A stretch of DNA of 15,364 nt from the NCBI GenBank assembly GCA_900543295.1, contig UQQY01000035.1, positions 1-15,364 on the forward strand, written 5' to 3'. Below are positions 1 through 6,864 of this stretch, piece after piece (position 1 is the first letter of the stretch; each line of letters begins with the position of its first letter). The notes under the pieces are model-generated. The model did no database searches. It saw only the letters and a program-made list of their open reading frames with translations, and was not told the origin of the DNA. This DNA is from an uncultured Oscillospiraceae bacterium (GTDB lineage: Bacteria > Bacillota > Clostridia > Oscillospirales > Ruminococcaceae). The position numbers and the translations under genes are program-made.

Positions 1-742
1 AGCCCCGCTGTGGACGGCGGCCGTTGCGGTTGCGTTTGGACTGTGCATAGCGAAGCATCCGTTCGGCGGCCGTGGAGCTAACATTTTCAATCCCGCGGCA
101 GCGGGCGTGGCTTTTGTCACGATTTGCTGGCCTGAGCTTCTTACAAAATATCCGAGCCCGTTTTCTGCGGCAAACGGAACGTTTTCTTACGCAACGTCTC
201 CGGCAAGCACGCTTCGTGTCGGCGGAACGCCGAAGATCGAGCTTTTTGATGTACTGCTCGGGAAATTTGCAGGACCGATGGGCGCGACCTTTATGATTGT
301 TATCGCCGCATGCCTGCTTTTCCTTTTGTTCCGCAAAACCGCATGTCTGCGCGCAATTTTGCCTGCTGTGCTTGTTGTCGGCGTATTCGCAGTGCTTTTT
401 CCGCGGCTTACAACGGGCCGCTTCAATTCTCTGGAATTTGAGTTCGCTTCCGGCGCGCTGGTATTCGGCCTGACGTTTATGGCGAGTGATCCGGCGACGC
501 TTCCGGACAAAAAAGGCGGACAGATTGTATATGGCTTTCTGATCGGCGTTTTGATGGTGATTCTGCGGCGCTTTGGTGCGTATGATGTAGAATTTGTTTA
601 TGCGCTGCTGCTGGCAAACGCCCTCTCCTCTTCGTGTGACCGTTATGCAAACCATTTTGTTCGGTTGTATAATCGGGTAAAAAATGCACTGCGCGGCCGG
701 CTTTCACAAAAGCGGGAAAAGGCAGGTGAAGCCGATGCTTAA
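1..742 (+). CDS. rnfD: Rnf complex subunit D, divergent, 5'-truncated by window edge
   Basis: RnfD/NqrB-type integral membrane subunit of an Rnf ion-translocating oxidoreductase, which passes electrons between ferredoxin and NAD through flavins. The reading frame is open from base 2, so the true start lies upstream; 246 residues are visible. Family signatures are the segment KHPFGGRGANIFNPA near window residues 18-32 and the C-terminal FMASDPATLP and YGFLIGVLMVILRRFGAY stretches, with several hydrophobic helices. The covalent FMN site, usually (S/T)-G-A-T preceded by Asp, reads Y-A-T-S-P-A-S-T here (bases 188-211), so Gly is Pro and the acceptor Thr is Ser. The stop overlaps rnfE by 8 nt, indicating translational coupling. 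The usual rnfG does not follow. RnfD identity is firm; electron-transfer competence is uncertain. Confidence 0.88.
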   Translation, partial: APLWTAAVAVAFGLCIAKHPFGGRGANIFNPAAAGVAFVTICWPELLTKYPSPFSAANGTFSYATSPASTLRVGGTPKIELFDVLLGKFAGPMGATFMIVIAACLLFLLFRKTACLRAILPAVLVVGVFAVLFPRLTTGRFNSLEFEFASGALVFGLTFMASDPATLPDKKGGQIVYGFLIGVLMVILRRFGAYDVEFVYALLLANALSSSCDRYANHFVRLYNRVKNALRGRLSQKREKAGEADA

Positions 743-1388
743 TCATTTTTATCAGAAGAATAAAGAAAAGCTTCAAAAATACAACGGCCTTTTGATGACT
801 AATCCGATTATGGAACGCGGATTCATTTTGGCTCCGATTATTGTGGCAAGCTATAATACGCAGAATTCTGTCGCGCTTGGCATAGGCTTTGCGCTGATTA
901 CCTTTATCACCGTTATGCTTTCGTCTTTTATCCCGCGGAAGATTCCATATACGATCCGCACGATCCTGTATGCGCTGCTTGCATGCGTGGTTTTTGTGCC
1001 GACGGCGATGCTGATCGAGCGGCTTTTGCCGGATTCGCTTTATTCGCTCGGCGTATTTTTGCCGTTGCTTGTTGCAAACTCTCTTATTGTGGTAAAAAGT
1101 GAATCGCGTTTTCACCGTCATGGCTTTGCCTATATGACAATTGATGTGGCGAGCCACGCAGTGGGATTCTTTCTGGCTATCGTTTTGGTGGGTCTGATCC
1201 GTGAGATTTTGGGCAGCGGTACGGTGTTCGGTGTTACTGTCAACGGCTGGTTTACAGCGCCGGCGGTTCTTATGCCGTTTTCCGGATTTATTATTGTCGG
1301 CCTTCTTGCCGCAGTATCCAAGCGCATTCGAATGTATCTTGAAAAACCGAATACGCAGAAGAAAGGAGAGGAAGCCGGTCATGAATGA
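735..1388 (+). CDS. rnfE: Rnf-Nqr domain protein, RnfE-like subunit
   Basis: A 217-residue membrane protein with about six hydrophobic helices, of the Rnf-Nqr family (RnfE/NqrD side). ATG 735 was chosen because it follows an AGGTGA-like site and its ATGCTTAA overlaps the rnfD stop. Family landmarks are LLMTNPIM near residues 19-26, ALGIG 47-51, YSLGVFLPLLVAN 103-115 and IREILGSGTVFG in the C-terminal third. In characterised RnfE/NqrD, Cys in LGLCP and in TNC help hold a [2Fe-2S] cluster between this subunit and RnfA. Here an ungapped comparison gives Ala33 (ILAP) and Ser116 (VANS) at those places. A membrane Cys at residue 84 is not at a family ligand position. Family membership is clear; E rather than A is assigned from the REILGSGTVFG signature and gene order. 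Confidence 0.85.
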   Translation: MLNHFYQKNKEKLQKYNGLLMTNPIMERGFILAPIIVASYNTQNSVALGIGFALITFITVMLSSFIPRKIPYTIRTILYALLACVVFVPTAMLIERLLPDSLYSLGVFLPLLVANSLIVVKSESRFHRHGFAYMTIDVASHAVGFFLAIVLVGLIREILGSGTVFGVTVNGWFTAPAVLMPFSGFIIVGLLAAVSKRIRMYLEKPNTQKKGEEAGHE

Positions 1389-2001
1389 GTTTTTGGACGC
1401 ACTGGGCGCGTTCTTCCGCGATATGTTCGTTTATTCGATGATCGCGATTTTTATGGAGAATACGATTTTTTCCCGCGGTATCGGCACGTCAACCGCGCTG
1501 TTTGCAACGCGGAAGAAATATAATGTTTTTCTTTTGGGTCTGATTATGACGGTGATCGTCTCCATTTCGGCGGTGATTGTCTATTTTATTTTTCCGTATT
1601 TGAAAAGATTGTCCTATTCCTATTATGTGATACCGCCGGTATATGTGGCGGTGATCGGTGTGGTATATATCGGCGCCCTGCTTATTACGCACCGTTTTGT
1701 CAAGAAGCATAAGGACGAAGTTTTATCTATTATTCATATCGGCGCGTTTAACTGCGCAACATTAGGCGCGCTGATGCTGGCGACGAATAATGCCTCCGGC
1801 AGTTTTGGCGCGTTTTTGGGATTCGCTGTCGGTACGGCGATCGGCTTTACACTGGCTTCCTATTTTATTGGAATCGCCTATGAAAAGCTTTCGAGCGATG
1901 CGGTTCCGGAACCGTTTCGCGGATTTCCGATTACGCTGATCTATATTGGTCTGGTTTCGCTTGCCATGTATGGTCTGATCGGCCATGAGCTGCCTTTCTG
2001 A
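1381..2001 (+). CDS. rnfA: Rnf-Nqr domain protein, RnfA-like subunit
   Basis: A 206-residue, six-helix membrane protein, partner of RnfE in the pseudo-symmetric ion channel of Rnf complexes. The start at ATG 1381 has an AAAGGAGAGG site about 10 nt upstream and overlaps the rnfE stop as ATGAATGA. Matching landmarks are ENTIFSRGIG at residues 26-35 (family NNFVLSRFLG), FNCATLGALML 123-133 (family TNCAVLGVALL) and the C-terminal FRGFPITLIYIGLVSLAMYG. The first iron-sulfur Cys of the family (in GICP) is Ser37 here; the second is kept as Cys125. The normal partner rnfB does not follow; the next gene, about 100 nt on, is unrelated. RnfB could lie upstream of the window, as in operons ordered B-C-D-G-E-A. 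Confidence 0.86.
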   Translation: MNEFLDALGAFFRDMFVYSMIAIFMENTIFSRGIGTSTALFATRKKYNVFLLGLIMTVIVSISAVIVYFIFPYLKRLSYSYYVIPPVYVAVIGVVYIGALLITHRFVKKHKDEVLSIIHIGAFNCATLGALMLATNNASGSFGAFLGFAVGTAIGFTLASYFIGIAYEKLSSDAVPEPFRGFPITLIYIGLVSLAMYGLIGHELPF

Positions 2002-2103
2002 GAAAAAGAAAGACAAGCTGGGTTATAAACGAAGAGGTTTCTGCATAAAACAATGAAACAGGGACAGGTTTGGGGTAGTTTCTAAAAAGGAGCAATGGGC
2101 GAC

Positions 2104-3255
2104 ATGTCAAAACCAAAGAAAGTTGTGCGGGGAAAAAAGATTTACCGCGGCCGTTCAAAACGGCCGGGAAAGATTCTGCGCGGCGTTTTGTTTGCGCTGC
2201 TGCTTTTCCTTTTAGTCGGAATCGGCTATATTGTCTGCAAGGAATGGGCGAAATATTTTGGCCCCAATGCCGTGAAGCCTGAATCCTCGGCCGAGATAGA
2301 GAGCAGTCTGCCCTCTTCTGAATCGTCAGAAGAGAGTGAGCCGCAGACGGTTCAGGCGGAAATAAAAGGAATTACCGTTCCATATGAAAAGGCACAGTTG
2401 ACCGGTGGGGCGCTCGACAGCTATCTTGCGGATTTAAAAGCGCAGGGATATACGCATGTATTTGTGGAGCTGAAAAATGAGAACGGTTCTGTGCTCTTTC
2501 AGACGGATGCGGCGCAGGCTGTTTCGTTTGGCTCGACAGATGCAAACGCGTTTGATGCGGCGGTCTTTACTGCGGCTGTACAAAAGGCAGAGCTTACGCC
2601 TGGCGCTGTTATTACGGCGCTGCGCGATCCGCTCGTTTCACATGTGCGGAATAATAACTCGTTTGCCTATGCAGATCAGCTCGGCACAAACTGGATGGAT
2701 TCCACACCAGCGCTCGGAGGAAAATCGTGGCTCAACCCCTATATGGACAATGCCCGCAGCTATATCGCGGAGCTTGCCGGAGATGCTGCTCAAAAGGGCT
2801 TCTCGCTTATCGTGCTGACAGACGTAAATTTCCCGACGCGAAATACCGCGCATATGAATACCATTAAAACGGAACCCTCCCGCAATGCAATTTTGGGACA
2901 GATGCTGAGCGAGGTGCAGTCTGCGGCGGGCGACGTTCCGGTTTTGAACAGTATCGACTTGGCGGAGCAGCTTATGCTGAGTGGGAATGCCCCGTATACA
3001 GATATGCAGGAGATTGGCTATAGCAAGAATGCGCCGTATATCAGCCTTTCGGAAATTGAACAGAATAAGGCCGCGCTTGCGGAGAAATTCGGCACAGAGG
3101 CGGACAGCACCGCTATCGCCCGCACGATGCTTACAAGGCTTGCTGCTGACGGCGCCTTAACGGAGACGTTCGTACCGGTGATTTCATCGGCAGATATTGA
3201 TACGCTTTTGCCGGTACTGACGGAGCTCTCCCTTTCCAATTATATTGTATTATAG
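2104..3255 (+). CDS. Membrane-anchored putative glycoside-hydrolase-like (DUF4015-type) protein
   Basis: A 383-residue protein with a basic N-terminus, one membrane helix (about residues 25-45), a Ser/Glu-rich linker (about 58-82) and an extracytoplasmic domain. That domain resembles the putative glycoside hydrolase family DUF4015: an RDP motif (174-176), WMDS, WLNPY (209-213) and a strand ending NFP (232-244). The family strand is usually GFDEIQFDYVRFP with an Asp thought to be catalytic. Here it reads GFSLIVLTDVNFP, so that Asp is Thr and an Asp sits one residue later; activity is doubtful. ATG 2104 is preferred because AAAAAGGAGC (2084-2093) lies 10-11 nt upstream; ATG 2095 is only 2 nt from it. 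The gene is 100 nt after rnfA and may be co-transcribed. Family assignment is by memory of motifs. Confidence 0.68.
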   Translation: MSKPKKVVRGKKIYRGRSKRPGKILRGVLFALLLFLLVGIGYIVCKEWAKYFGPNAVKPESSAEIESSLPSSESSEESEPQTVQAEIKGITVPYEKAQLTGGALDSYLADLKAQGYTHVFVELKNENGSVLFQTDAAQAVSFGSTDANAFDAAVFTAAVQKAELTPGAVITALRDPLVSHVRNNNSFAYADQLGTNWMDSTPALGGKSWLNPYMDNARSYIAELAGDAAQKGFSLIVLTDVNFPTRNTAHMNTIKTEPSRNAILGQMLSEVQSAAGDVPVLNSIDLAEQLMLSGNAPYTDMQEIGYSKNAPYISLSEIEQNKAALAEKFGTEADSTAIARTMLTRLAADGALTETFVPVISSADIDTLLPVLTELSLSNYIVL

Positions 3256-3270
3256 CGGAAAATCCGCTTT
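3254..3270 (+). terminator. Weak terminator-like hairpin after the anchored protein gene
   Basis: AGCGGA, a three-base AAA loop and TCCGCT form a 6-bp stem that begins inside the TAG stop codon, followed by only TTAATA. The stem is short and the T-run poor, so partial termination is the most that can be claimed. Confidence 0.35.
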
Positions 3271-3321
3271 AATAGATGGTTCTGTTTTAAAAATCCAGCA
3301 TCAGAAAAGAGGAAAATCATC

Positions 3322-5040
3322 ATGAAAGAGATGGAACTGTACAATCTGTGGACCAAAACCGAGCTTGAGGATACGGACTTGAGCGAAGAGCTTGCGGCAG
3401 TTGCAGGCGATACCGACGCGATTAAGGATCGGTTTTACCGTGATCTGGAATTCGGCACCGGCGGACTGCGCGGTGTAATCGGCGCGGGAACCAACCGTAT
3501 GAATATCTACACCGTGCGTAAAGCAACGCAGGGTCTTGCAGATTATTTAAACGAAGCGGCGGAGAACCCGAGCGTAGCCATCAGCTATGACAGCCGCATC
3601 AAGTCGGACAAATTTGCGGCAGAAGCGGCGCGCGTACTTGCGGCGAATGGAATTAAGGCCTATTTATACGATCATTTGATGCCGACGCCATGCCTTTCTT
3701 TTGCGGTTCGCGAATTGAACTGCGATGCGGGTATCATGGTGACGGCGTCTCACAATCCGGCGAAGTACAACGGCTATAAGGTCTATGGACCGGATGGATG
3801 CCAGCTTACGCTCGAGGCGGCTGACCGTGTGTTAAGCTTAATCAATAAAATTGATATTTTCGGCGGCGTTAAGCTTACTTCCTTTGAGGATGCGCTCAAA
3901 GAGGGCAGCATTGAATACATTAAACCGGAGGTTGAGGAAAAATTCCTCGAAAACGTAAAGGCGCAGTCGCTGGATCCGGAGGCATGTGAAAAAGCCGGAC
4001 TTAAGGTTGTTTACACCCCGCTTAACGGCACGGGGAATCTGCCGGTTCGCAAAATTCTTGCAATGCGCGGGATTAAGGATGTAATGGTTGTCAAAGAGCA
4101 GGAAATGCCGGACGGAACGTTTAAAACCTGCCCGTTCCCGAATCCGGAAATTCCGGAGGCGCTTGCGCTTGGCTTAAAGCTTTGTGCAGAAGAAAAACCG
4201 GATCTGCTTCTTGCAACAGATCCGGACTGCGACCGTGTAGGCATTGCTGTTCCAGACGAAAACGGCGAATACGTTTTGATTACCGGCAACGAAGTTGGCG
4301 CGCTTCTGATGGAATACATCTGCAAGCAGCGCACCGAAAACGGCACCATGCCGAAGGATCCGATTGCGGTTAAAACGATCGTGACGACGGAGCTTGCGGC
4401 GAAGATTGCAGCAGATTACGGCGTAAAGATGATCAATGTGCTGACCGGATTCAAATTTATCGGCGAGCAGATTCTTTATCTGGAGCAGAAGGGCGAAAAG
4501 GAACGCTATCTCTTTGGCTTTGAAGAGAGCTACGGCTATCTTGCCGGTACTTATGCACGCGACAAGGATGCGGTCGTTGCCTCCATGCTGATCTGTGAGA
4601 TGGCGGCAAACTATAAGCTCAAAGGCGTTTCCATCCTGACAGCGCTCAACAACCTCTATGCAAAATACGGTTTTTATATCCATCGTCAGCAGAGCTTTAC
4701 CTGCGAGGGCGCTGCCGGTATGGAGCAGATGAAGGCTATTATGACCTCGCTGCGCACAGATACGCCGAAAGAGATTGCAGGAGTTGCTGTTACTTCGTTC
4801 AGCGATTATCTTGCAAGTGAGACAACCGATCTTCAGACCGGTGAGAAAACAGCGATTGAGCTGCCGAAATCCGACGTGCTCTCTTTTGCCCTTGCAAACG
4901 GCAACAGCATTGTTCTGCGTCCGTCCGGCACAGAACCGAAAATCAAGGCATACTATACCGGTATTTCCGACAGCAAAGAGGGCGCACTTGCGGCGATTGA
5001 GGAAATGAAGGTTTCCTTCACCAAGGTGCTTGGTTTCTGA
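3322..5040 (+). CDS. Phosphoglucomutase/phosphomannomutase (alpha-D-phosphohexomutase)
   Basis: A cytosolic enzyme of 572 residues that interconverts hexose 1- and 6-phosphates through a phosphoserine, supplying UDP-glucose and cell-envelope sugar precursors. The signatures are in the right order: FGTGGLRG (44-51), active-site TASHNPAKYNGYK (141-153, phosphoserine Ser143), metal-binding DPDCDR (300-305), sugar-binding GFEESYG (399-405) and phosphate-binding RPSGTEPKIKAYY (533-545). The length fits the long bacterial PgcA/YbbT-like group rather than the 450-residue GlmM group. ATG 3322 follows AGAGGA at 3308-3313 with 8-nt spacing. The gene ends at a strong terminator shared with convergent cysK. 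It could use glucose, mannose or both, which the sequence does not settle. Confidence 0.93.
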   Translation: MKEMELYNLWTKTELEDTDLSEELAAVAGDTDAIKDRFYRDLEFGTGGLRGVIGAGTNRMNIYTVRKATQGLADYLNEAAENPSVAISYDSRIKSDKFAAEAARVLAANGIKAYLYDHLMPTPCLSFAVRELNCDAGIMVTASHNPAKYNGYKVYGPDGCQLTLEAADRVLSLINKIDIFGGVKLTSFEDALKEGSIEYIKPEVEEKFLENVKAQSLDPEACEKAGLKVVYTPLNGTGNLPVRKILAMRGIKDVMVVKEQEMPDGTFKTCPFPNPEIPEALALGLKLCAEEKPDLLLATDPDCDRVGIAVPDENGEYVLITGNEVGALLMEYICKQRTENGTMPKDPIAVKTIVTTELAAKIAADYGVKMINVLTGFKFIGEQILYLEQKGEKERYLFGFEESYGYLAGTYARDKDAVVASMLICEMAANYKLKGVSILTALNNLYAKYGFYIHRQQSFTCEGAAGMEQMKAIMTSLRTDTPKEIAGVAVTSFSDYLASETTDLQTGEKTAIELPKSDVLSFALANGNSIVLRPSGTEPKIKAYYTGISDSKEGALAAIEEMKVSFTKVLGF

Positions 5041-5080
5041 TTCAAAGCGTGTCAGTGAACAGAAGGCATTTGACCAGGAG

Positions 5081-5125
5081 ATAAACAAAAAGAACGTTCG
5101 AAAGCCGAACGTTCTTTTTGTTTAT
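5081..5125. terminator. Bidirectional intrinsic terminator between pgm and cysK
   Basis: A perfect 20-bp inverted repeat (5081-5100 and 5106-5125) around a 5-nt loop, AAAGC. The stem core is GAACGTTCG, flanked by A-runs on the left and T-runs on the right. It gives a hairpin plus T5 tail on either strand, as expected between convergent genes. Confidence 0.93.
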
Positions 5126-5142
5126 CAAAGATTTAGCAGAAA

Positions 5143-6075
5143 TCAGTCTGCGAACATTGGGGTGGAAAGATAGCGGTCGCCTGTATCCGGAAGTAGAACA
5201 ACAATATTTTTTCCTTCATTTTCGGGACGCTTTGCAATTTCAATTGCCGCCCAGACTGCCGCACCCGAAGAAATGCCGACAAGCACGCCCTCTTTTCGAC
5301 CGATATGTTTGCCGGCAGCAAAGGCGTCCTCGTTGGATACGGTGATAATTTCGTCATGGATTTTAGTGTTCAAGACTTCGGGCACAAAACCAGCGCCGAT
5401 ACCCTGAATTTTGTGACTGCCAGCCACACCTGTGGAGAGAACGGCAGAGGAGGCGGGCTCAACTGCAATTACCTTGACCGCGGGATTCTTTGCTTTTAAA
5501 TATTCGCCGACGCCCGTAATTGTACCGCCTGTACCAACGCCAGCGACAAAGTAGTCTACCTTGCCGTCAGTATCTGCGAAAATTTCAGGACCGGTCGTTT
5601 CAAAATGCGCTTTGGGATTCGCCGGATTGACGAACTGGCCGGGAATAAAGCTGTTGGGAATCTCTTTGGCGAGTTCCTCCGCTTTGGCGATGGCGCCCTT
5701 CATCCCCTTTGCTCCTTCGGTCAGCACAAGCTCCGCACCATAGGCTTTCATCAGCTGGCGGCGCTCTGCGGACATTGTTTCCGGCATGACAATAATAATG
5801 CGATAGCCTCTTGCAGCCGCTACAGAGGATAGGCCGATGCCAGTGTTGCCGGAGGTGGGCTCAATGATAACCGAGCCGGGTTTCAGCTTTCCGGTTTGTT
5901 CCGCCTCGTCAATCATCGCTTTGGCGATGCGGTCCTTCACAGAGCCGGCTGTATTGAAATATTCAAGCTTGGCCAAAACCTTTGCCTTTAATCCGAGCTC
6001 TTTTTCAATATGGGTAAGCTCCAATAATGGAGTTTTGCCGATTAGCTGATCGGCAGAGGTATAGATGTTAGACAT
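5143..6075 (-). CDS. cysK: Cysteine synthase A (O-acetylserine sulfhydrylase)
   Basis: A PLP enzyme making cysteine from O-acetylserine and sulfide in the cytosol. It has 310 residues, the normal CysK length. The PLP lysine is Lys47 in GSVKDR. The substrate loop PTSGNTG is at 73-79, the phosphate-cradle GTGGT at 181-185, GISSGAA at 267-273 and the C-terminal DTGDRYLST at 297-305. The start ATG at 6075 has AAAGGAG 8 nt upstream. It is transcribed from its own consensus promoter, with a large inverted repeat over the start site. An Rrf2 regulator gene lies just upstream on the same strand, so repression of cysK when cysteine is plentiful (CymR-style) is inferred. CysK is favoured over CysM or cystathionine synthase because of the length and the EYFNTAGSVKDR context. 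Confidence 0.95.
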   Translation of the reverse strand: MSNIYTSADQLIGKTPLLELTHIEKELGLKAKVLAKLEYFNTAGSVKDRIAKAMIDEAEQTGKLKPGSVIIEPTSGNTGIGLSSVAAARGYRIIIVMPETMSAERRQLMKAYGAELVLTEGAKGMKGAIAKAEELAKEIPNSFIPGQFVNPANPKAHFETTGPEIFADTDGKVDYFVAGVGTGGTITGVGEYLKAKNPAVKVIAVEPASSAVLSTGVAGSHKIQGIGAGFVPEVLNTKIHDEIITVSNEDAFAAGKHIGRKEGVLVGISSGAAVWAAIEIAKRPENEGKNIVVLLPDTGDRYLSTPMFAD

Positions 6076-6137
6076 GGAATAACTCCTTTCTGACTGCTCT
6101 TACAGCGGATGATCCGTTTCGTGGGTGAAATAAAATG

Positions 6138-6170
6138 CATATTAACATATTATTCAGATATGTTAATATG
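6138..6170. promoter_or_regulatory. Palindromic operator overlapping the cysK transcription start
   Basis: A perfect 13-bp inverted repeat: CATATTAACATAT (6138-6150) and ATATGTTAATATG (6158-6170) with a 7-nt spacer. It directly abuts the -10 element and covers the predicted +1. It is too AT-rich and has no T-tail, so it is not a terminator. The likely ligand is the Rrf2 protein encoded next door; this is inferred from position. Confidence 0.75.
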
Positions 6171-6199
6171 ATTATATGCGTGCAAAAGAAATTTGTCAA
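6171..6199 (-). promoter_or_regulatory. Consensus sigma-A promoter of cysK
   Basis: On the minus strand TTGACA (6194-6199) and TATAAT (6171-6176) are separated by exactly 17 nt, a perfect consensus match. The predicted start is near 6164, about 90 nt before the cysK ATG. Such a strong core promoter implies control by a repressor. Confidence 0.9.
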
Positions 6200-6229
6200 G
6201 CGGCGATAAGAAAAAATTGGCGCATACGA

Positions 6230-6658
6230 TTAAATAACAAAATCGCCGCCGTGTTCTTCCCGAATCAAATCTCCAACAGAAATACCGTCAAAAAAGGTAT
6301 TAATCATCTCGTAGAACTGTGTCCACATAGAAAGCGTTCGGCAATCAGCGGCACGCTTGCAGGGCGCTGCATCCTCGCCTAAGCAGGCAACCGGAGCAAG
6401 AGATCCTTCTAAGGCTGTTAGAATTTCCGCTACCGTATAGGCGTCTGGAGTCCGGTTCAGACGATAGCCGCCTCCCTTGCCGCGCAGTGCATCGACAAAC
6501 CCCTTTTTACTTAAAACGGCGACAATACTCTCTAAATATTTTTCTGAAATTTCCTGCCGCTTTGCAATGTCGGCAAGTGGGATATACGTGCCGGTATTGT
6601 GTTCTGCAAGGTCAATCATTACGCGCAGAGCATAGCGTCCCTTGGTTGAAATCATCAT
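6230..6658 (-). CDS. Rrf2 family transcriptional regulator (CymR/IscR-like)
   Basis: A 142-residue winged-helix DNA-binding protein. The N-terminal signature is STKGRYALRVMIDLA, with the recognition region around residues 28-60 and the wing GKGGGYRLNR at 61-69. The effector segment carries Cys92, Cys100 and Cys106 (C-X7-C-X5-C), a layout that could bind an iron-sulfur cluster as in IscR-type members; Bacillus CymR lacks such a set. The start at ATG 6658 (or 6655) is favoured because upstream Met codons sit on top of the AGGAAGG site. The gene lies upstream of cysK on the same strand, separated by 154 nt that hold the cysK promoter. A role as cysteine or Fe-S responsive repressor of cysK, and perhaps of itself, is inferred. 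Confidence 0.88.
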   Translation of the reverse strand: MMISTKGRYALRVMIDLAEHNTGTYIPLADIAKRQEISEKYLESIVAVLSKKGFVDALRGKGGGYRLNRTPDAYTVAEILTALEGSLAPVACLGEDAAPCKRAADCRTLSMWTQFYEMINTFFDGISVGDLIREEHGGDFVI

Positions 6659-6714
6659 AAATCGAATCATCCTTCCTGTAATCATATACATGATATGCGA
6701 ACCTTTTTAAACCT

Positions 6715-6743
6715 ATTATACCACAAGGAAAAAGGAGTATCAA
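6715..6743 (-). promoter_or_regulatory. Sigma-A promoter of the first Rrf2 gene
   Basis: On the minus strand TTGATA (6738-6743), 17 nt, then TATAAT (6715-6720). Downstream a short dyad, CATAT-N5-ATATG (6683-6697), shares its arms with the ends of the cysK operator and could be an autoregulatory site, though it is weak. Confidence 0.75.
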
Positions 6744-6784
6744 TCAATCCTTACGGAAATGTTTGACGGGAAGACAATTTATAC

Positions 6785-6813
6785 TTGCACTTTCTTAATA
6801 AATGTAGTAAAAT
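6785..6813 (+). promoter_or_regulatory. Sigma-A promoter of the lipoprotein gene
   Basis: TTGCAC (6785-6790), 17-nt spacer, TAAAAT (6808-6813). The predicted start near 6820 falls at the beginning of a 7-bp hairpin, AGTTCGC (6820-6826) with GCGAACT (6834-6840), which would form the very 5' end of the mRNA. Confidence 0.7.
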
Positions 6814-6864
6814 GAACGCAGTTCGCTGACCAGGCGAACTTAAAAGGGTAAAGGAGAAAGAAAA

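Noticed and set aside
477..1382. 301-codon open frame on the minus strand opposite rnfD/rnfE
   Set aside because: Rich in His, Arg, Lys and Asn with no family motif, and antiparallel to two genes with clear Rnf signatures; an artefact of their codon bias.
4174..5088. 304-codon open frame on the minus strand opposite the mutase
   Set aside because: The plus strand carries all phosphohexomutase motifs; this frame has no ribosome site or recognisable domain.
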